Positions 1 through 11,105 are shown, counted from the first letter of the stretch. The stretch is DNA of 64,000 bases from Jacaranda mimosifolia (GCA_018894105.1 CM032121.1:2357507-2421506), one strand, 5' to 3'. Numbers and translations: made by a program. The notes: a model not told the origin generated them from the sequence alone.

Positions 1-109
1 AGTTGGACTCATTTTCTTATGTTGTGTGCCGGAATTCATTTCATGTTGTCATCTTTTAGTCACCTTGACTCTTGATTTCTCCTTTGTCTGATGCAGTTTT
101 TTCTTGTAG

Positions 110-1968
110 GTTCATCATCAACCTCGATTTATTTGACCTCTTTTGGAGCAGCTTGTTGCCAAGGCAGAAGTGCAAATGTATCCGATGGTATGTACCATTT
201 CATAAACAAGTTTTGCATTTGAAAGTTTTTGTACTGAAAATGCTTCTTGGCGTGGATCAACATTTAAAATTCTGCACGTTATTCATATGTGTGCTCTGCA
301 AAAGTTCAAGGGCATCCAGCATCACCACAGTAATTTTTGCAGTTATTTAAATACATGTAATATTACATGAACTCAAGGTGGGATATGGAACTTCGTTTTT
401 ATTGCAATATTCATATTCAGAATTAATTCACTGAGCCTGAAACTTAACATGATAAAAGATGTCCTCTTTCAAATTCTCACTCTTAGCCTATGTGCAATAT
501 CAGATCAACTTGTTACCAAGGTTATCACTTGGAAAAGGACAACATCATCAAGGTCTTCATCGTCTAGGAATCCTCTTGCAGCAAAGGATGACAATGATGA
601 TAGTGGAAGTGATTTTATTGAAGAGTTCTGCATGATTTCTGGAAGTCACTCTTCCACACTTGACAGAATGTACGCATGGGAAAGAAAGCTATATGATGAA
701 GTGAAGGTACCCCCATTTTACATGTTGCGAAGATGAATTTTTCGTTTATGTTTCTACTTTTCATTGATTGTGAGTTCCAAATTATATTTGTTTATACTTC
801 CACACTTTCTTATGAATTGCCATGCCCAGTTCAAGTTATTCTTAGACTTCAGCATCTGTGAAGTGCAATGGCTTTTCCCCGAATCCCTTAGATATTTGTC
901 TTCTTTTCTTTTTTTTTCTAATATAAGTATTTTATTTGGTCTTCTTAGGCCAGTGAGTCTATACAGAAGGTTTACGATCGTAAATGTGACCAGCTCCGGC
1001 ATCAATTTGCAAAGGACCTTAGCCCTCAAGTAATTGACAAAACTCGGGCAGCCGTGAAAGATCTACACTCACGAATTAGAGTGGCACTTCATGCCGTCGA
1101 TTCAATATCAAAACGGATTGAGAAAATGCGGGACGAAGAGTTGCTCCCACAGCTCCTCGAACTTATTCAGGGGTGAGATAGATTTCTGATTTCTAAAACT
1201 CAAAAACTACTACTAATGGATTCCATAATTGATGCCTTCATTGACCTCATCGATCCCGTTTCATCTCTATTTCTTGTGTATTAACGTTGAACTATATGCA
1301 GACTGACCCGGATGTGGAAAGCGATGCTCGAATGCCACCATTCCCAGTATATTACCATCTCATTAGCCTACCATGCGAAAAGCTCGGCCATAGTCCCACC
1401 CGGAGAAACACAAAGGCAGATCACAAACCAACTCCAAGATGAAGTCGAATATTTTGGTCTTAGTTTTGCTGATTGGATCAATAGCTATACATCTTATGTC
1501 GAAGCTCTCAACAGCTGGCTACAAAACTGCATCTTGCAACCACGGGAGCGCCATAAAGGTAGAAGAGCATTCTCCCCTCGACGCTATTTAGCCCCTCCTA
1601 TATTTGTCCTCTGCCGCGACTGGTCGGTTGGGATCAAATCCTTGCCGTCCCAAGAAGTTAGTGACGCAATCAAAGCTTTTCTGTCCGACTTGCGCCATTC
1701 TGTTAGACACCAAGCAGAAGAAGCCCGCAAGGCAGAAACCACAGCCGATTTGCAGAATAACGAAGCGGAAGGGAAAGATGAGGGGACGAACGAGGATAGA
1801 CCATCGAATACAAGCTGCATACAAGCAAGTTTGACGAAGGTTCTTGATAGGCTGACTAAATTCTCGGAGGCATCGGTGAAAATGTGTGAGGATATTCGAC
1901 AGAAATGTGATTCTGCTGGAAATGCGTATGAGAATTACAAGGCACCACCAAGATCCTTTAGCATTTGA
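110..1968 (+). CDS. DUF630/DUF632 protein (NRG2-like), 3' part, four exons
   Basis: Partial gene; the 5' exons lie left of the window. Exons read by hand: 110-187, 504-706, 949-1172, 1302-1968, stop TGA at 1966-1968. All junctions are GT-AG and the phases agree, giving about 389 residues. The protein carries the DUF632 hallmarks: FCMISGSHSSTLDRMYAWER, then KLYDEVK, DKTRAAVKDLHSRIRVA, SISKRIEKMRDEELLPQLLE, GLTRMWKAMLECHH, and near the end SPRRYLAPPIFVLCRDWS. The KVITWKRTTSSRSSSSRNPL stretch is typical of one DUF632 clade. The family includes Arabidopsis NRG2 (nitrate signalling) and rice REL2 (leaf rolling), usually with an N-terminal DUF630 and a long coiled coil; membership is clear, but the function of this clade is unknown to me. 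The first exon could instead begin at 97 (acceptor AG at 95-96), adding a few in-frame residues. Confidence 0.93.
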
Positions 1969-2263
1969 GACGGTTTGAAGTTCTGTTTCTATTTCGAGTC
2001 GATCAATGAAGTAGATATTTTGTAAATTCAGGAGCTATTTGCTGAGGATTCTTTCAATCTTTTATACTTTTGTTAGCATTTTTCTGTCTTTTGAAGGTCT
2101 CTTCTCTGTGTGGTTCTTTTGGTAGTGAATCATATGTAGAAGATGTGTTGGTTGAAATGTTGATCTACTTACAAAGTATGATGGGCTTCCCCCTCTTTGG
2201 AAATAAGTCCCACCTCCCATTGGCTGAATACTAATTCAGCTAGGGAACAAGTTAAATTTTTTT
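1969..2263. other. 3' UTR and spacer downstream of the DUF632 gene
   Basis: T-rich sequence that probably holds the 3' UTR and polyadenylation region of the DUF632 gene. No further ORF or repeat is apparent before the TIR element at 2264. Confidence 0.5.
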
Positions 2264-3067
2264 GGTAATGTTTGGTTACAAATTGTATGATTTGTATTAT
2301 GTGTTTGGGGAATGAGATTGGAGAATGTGAAGTTGTATTGGGAAATGTGATAAATGCTTGTTTATATTTTGAGGAATAGTTAGTGCCCGTTTGGTTTTAT
2401 TTTCAAAGTCTTTTTTCGTTTTCTCTTAAAAATGACAATAGAAAGTTATTAACTTTTTTATTTTCACAACATTTTTATTTTCAGTATATTTTTTTAAACA
2501 AATTATTACTTCTCTCTCTATTTTTATTTTTTATTTTTTTCTACTCATTTGCTCGACTTTTAATACAAAAAGATTATATTTTTCAAATACAATTCATTTT
2601 CAGTCCTACATAATTATTACATTTTAAACAAGACCTTCAAACAATATTTTATTTTTAAAAACACGTTTGTAATTAATTTTTCACTATTCTTATTCATCAA
2701 AAAAATGAAAATACCTCTAAAAAACAAATCCAAAAGGCCCCTTAAAAAATTATCTTGGGAGTTTGATATGTTTGTCTTTGTTTTAGAAGGAAATAATTTT
2801 TATTGTAACTGTCAAATCAATATTTTTTTGTTTGATTTTTGGGGCGAAAATGAAATTGACTAATTTTTTTATAGTAAGAATAATAATAAAATATATATTA
2901 TATGTATATGATATATGTATATATTGAAAAATAGGGAAGTTTTGGAGATAATGAAATATAGAAAAGGGTATTTTGGGAAAACTTAATTTGACATTTTAGA
3001 GGAAAAAATGATGTATGTTTAGTTATCTTTTGACAATTATTTTGCCAAAATGTAACCAAACATAGCC
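2264..3067. mobile_element. Non-autonomous TIR element (family 2), interrupted
   Basis: The ends are a near-perfect 17-bp inverted repeat: GGTAATGTTTGGTTACA at 2264-2280 and its complement form TGTAACCAAACATAGCC at 3051-3067. A second copy lies at 25857-26325, sharing the ends and interior landmarks (a block around TAACAGTCAAATCAATATTT and the ATATATTGAAAAAT stretch). Without the nested insertion at 2383-2741 this copy is about 442 bp. There is no coding capacity. The flanks are T-runs, so the target duplication and hence the superfamily cannot be read. Confidence 0.8.
2383..2741 (+). mobile_element. PIF/Harbinger-like MITE (family 1), nested in family 2
   Basis: A 359-bp AT-rich insertion flanked by TTA on both sides (2380-2382 and 2742-2744). 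Its ends are GTGCCCGTTTGGTTTTA and CCAAAAGGCCCC, an imperfect inverted repeat. The related element at 25857-26325 reads straight through the same position with a single TTA, which confirms both borders. The TTA duplication and the GGGCCxGTTTGG-type end are typical of Tourist/PIF-Harbinger MITEs. The in-element ORF is not a gene. Confidence 0.85.
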
Positions 3068-3500
3068 TTTTTAATTTTAGAGGGCCAAATTGAACTTTTA
3101 TAAAATATAGAAGGTATTGAGGTTTAAAATAAATTAAAAATAATAATTTCTTATTTCAAAATAAGTTGCTAATCAACATAAATAAAATAAAAGAACCTAA
3201 AAATGGAGTTAGTTATTTAAAATATAATTATTAAATAATTAACCAAAATAATACTGTTTTGAAAATATTAACCAAAAGACTTCTTACATTATTTCTAAAG
3301 AATAAACAAGCACGTTTCCTAAATCTAAATATATTTTTATTTTTATGTTAAATCCTATATGAATATTAAAATCAAAACCCTATTTTTTAAATTTAATTGG
3401 TCGTGACTTGGTAACTAGATTTAAATTAGAGATGCACTTAAGTAAGACGATTTATGTATGAAAAAATTATTAGCTGCAAATGCAATGGCATTACATTTTC
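3068..3500. other. AT-rich spacer
   Basis: Spacer between the family-2 element and the promoter of the next gene. No ORF, RNA gene or clear repeat is visible. Confidence 0.5.
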
Positions 3501-3519
3501 AGCGTGAATTTGATTTTTG

Positions 3520-3750
3520 TGTTTGCGGCGCGCCCAAATTTCACAATTCAAAAGGTGCAAGGCGGGCTGATGCGGCCTTCCGCCCTCTTTTTCCACCCGT
3601 CAATTTCGCGCTCCTCCCCTTCTCCAACATCCTTTTCACTCGCCATATACGAAAGAATTCAAGAAAAACGGCGCTTTCCACACCCCATTGCAGCAAAAGC
3701 AGCAGAAACTCCTCCCAGAGATACTCCCAAGTATCTTCTGTCTTCTAAAA
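3520..3750 (+). promoter_or_regulatory. Promoter/5' leader with E2F-like site
   Basis: GC rises sharply here relative to the flanks. A GGCGCGCC palindrome lies at 3527-3534 and an exact E2F-type site TTTCGCGC at 3604-3611. An AACGG core, as in mitosis-specific (MSA) elements, is at 3667-3671. CT-rich leader sequence follows. A 5' leader intron is plausible (donor GTCAGT near 3751, acceptor TCAG near 3861). The role is inferred from motif matches only. Confidence 0.5.
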
Positions 3751-3969
3751 GGTCAGTCAAATATTACGAATCTTTACCCGTTCTTGCGTCTTGTATTGGC
3801 AATTTTCGGATTCTTTTTGAATTACAGTTTTATTGGTGTGTAACTTGTGTTTGTGAATCAGGATTGCTGAGAATTCGGTGATGCTCAGGAAATATGTGAT
3901 GTGGTTTTCTCGAATTAAGTGTTAAGTATTGAAGAGTGAGGTTATAAGCTTAGTTTGAGATTTTTTTTG

Positions 3970-6744
3970 ATGGCTGAAGGGAATACTTCTGATGGGCTTA
4001 GCAAATCGAGGTCCGTTTTAGGTGATCTTACAAATCGAATTAGTAAAAGGGGATTTTCTGGGAGAGAAAAAAGTGGGATCAAGAGTTTTGGTTTCAATGA
4101 TAAAGATGTAACGAAGCGCATCTGTGTTTCGCCTCGCCCCTGTACTGAGATTAATTCTCTGAAAGGGAATGTTATATCTGGTATATCGAAAATACCCAAT
4201 GAAAATAGGGAACCGAATGTGTCAGGTTTTGGCAGTGGTTATGCTGCTTCAAAGAGCTCAACTGATGTCGATCGTGATGGCGGTCATTGTTCAAAGGGGA
4301 AGAATGTTGAGATGGGCAACTCAAAAAGTCATGGTGGAAAAAAGTTGGATATCAAGGTTTTGGATCTTAGAGGGGATGTTGTTTGCCAAAGTGTTAATGA
4401 ATTGGATGCCGTTGACAATGACTTAGTAGATGGTTGTGGCCAGATTGATAATTTCCAGGATGACGCCTTAAAAAGGATGGACAAAATAGCTTGTCAGAAT
4501 AATGTAGATTCTAATTCGGCAGATCTTGAAGGAGGAAGAGCTGTGAATTCTATTGCCTCTGAAGCTGGTGGTTGTGGCAAGTTAGACTCATCGAAGGAGA
4601 AAATGATTTTGGGAACTGCTGACGTAGTCAATGAAAATAAGTGCCCCAGTCTTGAACATTCTGTTAGGAAAAATGTGGCTGACCTTAAGATAATTGGAGG
4701 TGGTGAATTTGAAATGGGCAGTTCAAAAGTGCATACTGAAGAAAATGATCCCAATTTGTTAGATCTGGGCAGGGGCAATGCTGTTCAGTTTATTAATGTT
4801 GAAGCTAATGGCGAGTTAGGTGACAGTTTTCTTGTGGACACTTCAAGGACAGTGAGTGAAACTGATGGTGATTGTCTTAATGATGGCAATAATTGTGATG
4901 CTGGTGAAGTGAACATGAATCTGGAAGGCATTCAAAGTGACATGAATACTTGCCAGAACGACGTGGATGATCATAATGCTGATAACTTTGTCTTGAGTCA
5001 GTCTGGATCTGTTGACTGCACAATTCTGCCCGAGTCACAGGAATCTAGAGTATTTGGAATAGATAGATGCACCAAACTGAAGGAGGATGAATGTGCTTAT
5101 ATGAGTGGGGGGATTGACTCAATAAAATCTTGTTCTTGTTCTTTTTGCACAAAAGGTATGACACGCATTAATTTGCTTTCTTATTGTTGCTATAAATTAA
5201 TAATCACAAACCATTTCATAGCATACTACATATGCTTAGTTTATTTATCTTTCAGTTTCAAATTTCAATAGATTAGTATGGTAAGGCCTTACTTATTGTT
5301 TTGACAATCAGCTGCCAATATATGGTTGGACCTCCATTATCAGGACATCAAGGCTCGAGTGTCAGGTCAGTTGGTTACACTTTTTAGTAGTTGCTAGATA
5401 ACAATGACTGGCGCTAATTACTCAACTATTATTTCAAACTTCTTAAGCAATGAAAAAGGCCAGGAAGAAGGAAGCCTATTGGTAGAAAAAGATGGATAGC
5501 AAATTGTTTATCATTTTGATCCAGTTATCCTTTTTGACATAGCAATTATTTTGAATTTCTTTAGCAATAAAAAAGAGCCAGAAAGAAGCAAGTATATTGG
5601 CTGAAAGAAGTTGCAGGATTAAGGCTGCTGGGAAAAATGGCGCTGAAAGCTCCACTAGAGTTTCTAAGTTGGAATCTCATTTGATGTATCAGTGGAGATC
5701 CCTCTTTCAGCGGATGGCAGACATATGGGAAGAAGAGGGTAATCAGCTTGTAAGTTCCCCTTATTTCTTTCACTTATCTCACCCATGATTAGATTTCATC
5801 AAGTTAAAATAGGATCCAATACATTCCTAGGCATGCATTTTTTAGTACCAGTGTACCACAATGATGCTTCATTTTGAGTGATAGTAAATAATATTTTTCA
5901 GTCATTGTGATTACTGACTTTGTTATAAAGGTGTTACGATTGTGCATCAAGGAGGCAGGTTTTACAGTTGCTTCGGCGAAACTCATAATTGACTTGCTTA
6001 CTCTTTGCTAAAGTTATGGTTCAGCTTAGCGAAACTAGGATTTATAAAATCTAAGCCAGAGAATGTTATTTAATTTACACAAATTAGGTAATGCTAGATA
6101 TAATCTGATCTAATCCTGTTTGTGGAGTTTTCCAGTTAACCATAAGATGTGCTCTAAATGAAAATACATGTCTAGCTCCAGAACTTTGTCTAATAGTGTC
6201 AGTGATGATAGTTCTAACTAGGAAAATTCGCTTGTGCGGCACTGCATCATGGAATTCTGGATATTATCCCAGGCATGTGAATTAATCTGTAGTGAATCAA
6301 GTGAATGATAATATGATATACAAACAGATATGAGAATCATCAATATTGTGATTGGCTATTGTACTATTCTTTTTCCCCTGCTGTTTGGTCTTTAATCTAA
6401 CAGTGACTTTCTTTTCATTTTTCTTTCTCCTTCTCCCCAAAGCTTTATGTATCATGAAGTATGAGTTGGATGTTATTTTTAAGTTCCCCATATAAATCTA
6501 CATGCATGTAGCCAAGAACACAGCTAGACACACTCAAAACACTGTTATGTCATGGATCTCACCAACCATTCACTCACCAGTTAGTCTTTTGGAGTTATTA
6601 CCCATTGAAACAGAGAAAAGAACATCTTAATGAGGTATTCATTGTGTGTTCCAGGAAGCTAGTCTACAACCATTGATCGATCTAAGAGGAAAATGCAAAA
6701 CTGACCTGGAGTTGATTAATGCTAAGCAGTCAGAAAAGCATTAA
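3970..6744 (+). CDS. Uncharacterised plant-specific protein with D-box-like N-terminus and C-terminal helical domain, four exons
   Basis: Exons 3970-5155, 5312-5365, 5565-5749, 6655-6744 (stop TAA 6742-6744); phases agree and give 504 residues. The ATG at 3970 is chosen because the frame upstream has only a TTG. Residues 14-22, RSVLGDLTN, fit the APC/C destruction-box pattern RxxLxxxxN. Residues about 100-390 are acidic, Ser/Asn/Asp-rich and probably disordered, with three weak repeats near residues 128, 182 and 262 (pattern DLxxGxAVxxINxEA). The C-terminus from about residue 385 (CSCSFCTK, AANIWLDLHYQDIKARVS, then AIKKSQKEAS) is the conserved part; it is rich in Lys/Glu/Gln and likely helical or coiled-coil. 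I recall similar unnamed proteins in other plants but no function. A cell-cycle role is inference from the D-box-like motif and the E2F-like promoter site. Confidence 0.85.
5429..5510 (+). repeat. Decayed duplicate of the exon-3 acceptor region
   Basis: About 80 bp in intron 2 resemble the true exon-3 boundary 117 bp downstream. Both have a TTATTT run, then TTCTTAAG|CAATGAAAAA here against TTTCTTTAG|CAATAAAAAA at the real exon, followed by a GAAGAAGGAAGCC-like stretch against GAAAGAAGCAAGT. Read in phase, the copy reaches a TAG after about a dozen codons, so it is not a usable exon. It looks like a local tandem duplication that has since decayed. Confidence 0.6.
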
Positions 6745-9079
6745 GGTTCCTGTGGACCATTGTAATATCTGTAAGATGAATAATTTTATTATCATGTGTC
6801 ACTAATTGCCTAGGTCCAGAATTTCTTTAGTTGTGGTATTTTAGATATGTAAAATATCTAAGATGCAATATTTGCTGTTCTTGTTATTGTTGTCCCAGAA
6901 ATGCGATGCACTTGATTAGATTCATGGATCCTCTTGTTCCTGTTTATTTGCTGTTTTTTATGCTTATGCATGTGTTTATTATCACTAGTTTAGTCCCTTT
7001 GGAAGAGCTTCATTTTTATGAATTTTGAACCTTGAGTTTCATAGGCATAACCAAACCACTTAAGGTCAAGAAATTCTTAGTCTAGTTGAGTTTGTCTTGA
7101 TCTAGTTAGTTTATTTAGACGAGGATGAGAGAGCTGACTCTGAACACAGAAGGATTGGATTATTATCATATATTCCTGTAAGGTCAATTCCCACATATTT
7201 AAACTCATCATGCCTGCATAAAATATGAATGCTATCAAGTGCATTATTTATGATTGTGTAAGGGTTGACTTTGAAGCCCATGATAGAAGCTCCACTATAT
7301 CCCTATAGTTTATTTTTGACTTTGAGGTGATGAAGTTGATAAGGCAGATGTGAGCCAACTATCATTCATATGTATTCAACTGCCCCCATTGTGATATGCT
7401 CATCAGTTAGCATTTATGTCCTTTCTCTTTATTAGTATCATTGCATAATTGGAGTTTTTATTAAGGCTATTTGATTGAAATCATCTTACTTGAGACTCTG
7501 TTTGCTTTTCTAAAGATCAAGTATATGCTTCTTGAGGGATTATATTCACACTTACAAGTAGAAATTTTTTTGGAGACGTTATTAATTTATTTTTTATGGA
7601 TTTTAAAGTGAACAAGAATAATACTGTAAATCAAATGAAAATAAGATTGCACGAGTTCATTGTGGTTGAATTTAAATTTAAGTCATGAACTTTAGTTAAA
7701 CTTATTTTGAGTTGAAACCATGTTTATGTATGTGTCATGTGATCACAATTTTAGTTTCGAAAACGACTCTTTTATGATATTTATATTTTGAAATTTATTA
7801 GAAAAATAAAAAATAGTGAAGCACAAAGTTATATGAATCATTATGCTTATGTTTTAAATTTTTTATGAGACTTTTTGTGGAGTGTGATGCAGCACCCAAA
7901 AGAACCAAACTGCCCCACTTTGTGGATATGCTATTTAGGTGGTGCACTGCTATGATAATGTATATAAAGGTTGACCTTGGAAAAGTCAACTCAAATGAGT
8001 GGTTCATGATCTGTTGACATTAAAACATACGTGGATCAACCAATGAAACCTAATGCATCTGCGTCAACCATAAGTGGTATCGGCAGAAAGGAAAACATAT
8101 AAAATTTGAAAAGTTAATGACATTTGTTAAAGTTTCAAGCTTGATTAGTTAACTTATTTATTTTTTCAAGGGCTCGTAAAGGGTCAATTAGTATTTAGTA
8201 TGGATATAATATATATATTTATTTATTTACTTATATATATAAATATACATTTCAAATTCGTTACACTTTAAGTTTCAAATTTCGTATGTATAAGTGTAAA
8301 GGTGATGCTATTTAACTAACTGATTATTCGACTCTAACATGTATATTATTTAAATTGTGAATAATTTCAAAATTATAATAATAGATTCATTGAAATTATT
8401 TGAATATTTTAAAATATTATTTTGTGAAAGTATTTTTCGATCGAAAAATTCTCTTTTTTACCCGTGCTCCCAAAAAAAGATTATAAAGTTAAGAACAGTA
8501 ATTTCCACTAGGGAAGTATCATATTAAGTACAGACTCGACGTTTATTCAATTTCTACTTGCACTCAAATTATTTAATAAAAGTTCAATTTTTAATTTCTA
8601 AATAAATATGGTTTGAAATATTCAAATATTGGGAGTCACATGGATAGTTAGTGATTAGTTATTAGGTACATGGAAAATACCAAAATGCATGTGAATTAAT
8701 GGGGCAAAATTATGGGTGAGTCACATGGATAATTCACATGCTTGTGCTCAGTACCATCACTACCAAACAATTGTTTTTCTTGTTTGACAACAATTAAAAA
8801 AATCATATATCCTTTTTTTTTATTATTATTTTTTAAAAATTTTAGTGTGTTACAGAACATACTATTTTTATATTACAACTTAGATTTTGCAATACTTAAT
8901 TAAATAATTCAGTCTACCTTATGCAACTCTAACCATATTATAAAGTGTAATAATGTAATTTTTTTCTAGTTAAGTAAATATATGCACAATCAATGTCGTT
9001 TAAAGGATGAGTTTATCAATTCTATAAAATATTTATAAAAATATTTGAGAAATCTCATAAATAATTTTTATTAGAATTA
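6745..9079. other. Intergenic spacer, 3' flank of the D-box protein gene
   Basis: AT-rich DNA. The first few hundred bases probably include the 3' UTR. The small ORFs have no family resemblance, and no tRNA, miRNA precursor or transposon end could be supported. Confidence 0.5.
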
Positions 9080-9096
9080 AAGAAGAGAGCCTATAA

Positions 9097-9289
9097 TCCA
9101 GTGACTTGTAGTCTAAGTGGTATCCGCCCTTCTTATTATATGAGAGGTCTTGTGTTTGACTCGAGATAGGCATGTTGTGCATCTTATGTGTATTGTGTGT
9201 AGTTTATATTTTAATTTATTTGATTTGAGAATATATAAATATTTATTTATTTTTATAATGCTTTCTCTTTAAAAAAGAAAAGAAAAGAA
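9097..9289 (+). mobile_element. tRNA-derived SINE (family A)
   Basis: 193 bp with a tRNA-like head (GTGACTTGTAGTCTAAGTGG at 9101-9120 resembles an A box; a degenerate B box TTGTGTTTGACTCGAG lies about 40 bp further on) and an A-rich tail. It is flanked by a 17-bp target duplication, AAGAAGAGAGCCTATAA (9080-9096) and AAGAAGAGGGCCTATAA (9290-9306), with one mismatch. Related copies are at 9833-10050, 12060-12250 and 54156-54393. Transcription by Pol III is inferred. Confidence 0.85.
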
Positions 9290-9589
9290 AAGAAGAGGGC
9301 CTATAAGCATGGAAAACAAGTCTAAACTCTTAAAAAGAATACAGAGATTCCAATTATTTTTCTAAAAGTTCTATTACATTTCTTGAATTGGTATAATATA
9401 ATTACCAAAATTATTATTATTAGCTAACTAGACTACATTTTTATAAAGTATAATTTTTTTTTTATAATCTATTTTCAAAATTTTATATCAAGAATTTATA
9501 AATTATTATGCTTCGATCCATCTAAAATTTTTGTGTAAATGTACAAGAACATAATCATCAAACATGAGAAGAAACAAAAAGACAATCGT

Positions 9590-9770
9590 GGTGATGGGGT
9601 CAGGGCTTTCTTTTCAGCATGTAATGCCAATGAATTAAAGGCGTGTGGTGGCCCACTTTGGCGTGGCTTCTAAGTGACCTCCACGTGGGCTAGGTCAAAG
9701 TGCGACCCCCCTTTATTTATAAGCCTTCTCCTCTCTTAATCCTATTGCTATTTTCATATCTATCACATTT
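9590..9770 (+). promoter_or_regulatory. Promoter-like block with no gene downstream
   Basis: A G-box CACGTG at 9682-9687 (in CTCCACGTGGGC) is followed about 25 bp later by a TATA-like TATTTATAAG at 9714-9723 and a CT-rich leader-like stretch. The layout matches a plant Pol II core promoter, but the following 4 kb holds only SINE and MITE sequence and no plausible ORF. It may drive a non-coding transcript or be the orphaned promoter of a lost gene. Confidence 0.4.
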
Positions 9771-9832
9771 ACATCCAATTTCAATTATTATTTCAAAATC
9801 TTCCAAATATAATTAATTGACAACAAAAAAGA

Positions 9833-10050
9833 TTTTGTTTTTTGAGAAAAAGTATTACAAATAACGAATATTATCCTTTCAACAAGTAATGTTTTTCTGT
9901 TCTAAAGTCAAAGAAATTTTGTTTCAAATCAAATAAATTAAATATAAGCTACACACACATAAAGTATACAATGCGTTCATTACGGATCGAACACAAGAAT
10001 TTTCACCTAATCGGGAAAATGGATGCTACTTGAACTACAAGCCACTGGGC
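9833..10050 (-). mobile_element. tRNA-derived SINE (family A), reverse orientation
   Basis: The reverse complement starts GTGCCCAGTGGCTTGTAGTTC-like, with a B-box-like TTGTGTTCGATCC. It is flanked by an exact 13-bp duplication ACAACAAAAAAGA (9820-9832 and 10051-10063). This copy keeps a better B box than the one at 9097. Confidence 0.85.
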
Positions 10051-10089
10051 ACAACAAAAAAGAATTATACCCCCAATTTCGTTTCATCT

Positions 10090-10420
10090 CAGTGGCTCAT
10101 TTTCATTTTCACCTAATATTAAAAAATAAAACTATTACTTTCCCCCTATTTCACTCAAACTATTTTTATTTTCATTTTCAAACTCTTTTTAAACCCACCA
10201 TATCATTCTACTATCATATCAATAAAATTCAAATATGGTTTAATATAAAATACCCACTATTATTTTAAAATTAATAATATTTTTTTTTTGAACATACAAA
10301 GAATATAAACAAACTATCTTTTCAACCATATACTTTACATATTCTAATAATTACTTTTTAATAATTCATAAAATATTTTTATTTCTATTTCGAAATTATA
10401 GTTACCTTTTCAACTTTTAA
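10090..10420 (-). mobile_element. Degenerate family-1 MITE copy, reverse orientation
   Basis: The interior aligns by eye with the reverse complement of the copy at 23070-23468: shared landmarks are AAACTCTTTTTAAACC, TATCATTCTACT and TTTTAAAATTAATAAT, in the same order. The terminal inverted repeats are not clear, so the borders are approximate. Confidence 0.55.
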
Positions 10421-10748
10421 ATTGAAACAAAATGTTTTAATTAAAACAAGATACCTTTTCAAATTATAGCGCCATATTATTATTTAAAAATAAAAAATAA
10501 AAAAATTATCTTTGAAAACAAAATTTTATTTTGGGATGCTAAAGAAGGATGAAACAAAAGAAAGAATACCATGTGAAAAAGGATAGTAAGAATTAATTAG
10601 CCATCAACACAAATGATTTTTATATAAAGGAAAAATCTCATTGGCGCCGCAATTGACGATAGATTGTCTTAGTCACTGTATTGCTAAGTAATGGTTACTC
10701 AAAAGTCATTATAGATTATGATTACTTCCCCCATTCTTTGCTTTCTTA

Positions 10749-11102
10749 AGACGCCGTTTGGTTTTGTATTTTGGAGGTATTTTTATTTTTTAGTAAAAAG
10801 AAATAAGAAAAAGTTAATTATAAGTGTGAGTTTGAAAATAAAATATTATTTTGATGTTTTATTTAAAATGAAATTATTATGTATGATTGAAAATGAGTTG
10901 TATTTTGATATTATAGTATTTTGTATTAAAAGTCGTGTAAATGAGAGTAGGAAAAAATAAAGTGTGACAATGGAAAGAGTGTATTTGAAAAAATGTGGTG
11001 AGAATGAAAATATTTGTGAAAATAGAATAAAAATTGATAATTTTTTATTTTTATTTTTAGGAGAAAATGAAAATGATGTTTGAAAACAAAACCAAACAAC
11101 AC
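10749..11102 (+). mobile_element. PIF/Harbinger-like MITE (family 1)
   Basis: 354 bp, flanked by TTA (10746-10748 and 11103-11105). The ends are AGACGCCGTTTGGTTTTGT and ACAAAACCAAACAACAC, an inverted repeat of about 13 bp. The interior is purine-rich, like other members. No coding capacity. Confidence 0.8.
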
Positions 11103-11105
11103 TTA

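Noticed and set aside
1584..1834. Overlapping ORFs on both strands within the last DUF632 exon
   Set aside because: They are shadows of the true reading frame, which carries the conserved domain.
3480..3881. 133-codon ORF upstream of the D-box protein
   Set aside because: It lies in the promoter/leader, shows no domain, and its frame ends before the next gene; leader sequence explains it.
9101..9160. Possible tRNA gene from the A/B-box-like sequence
   Set aside because: It cannot fold a full cloverleaf and has a poly-A tail and target duplication, so it is a SINE.
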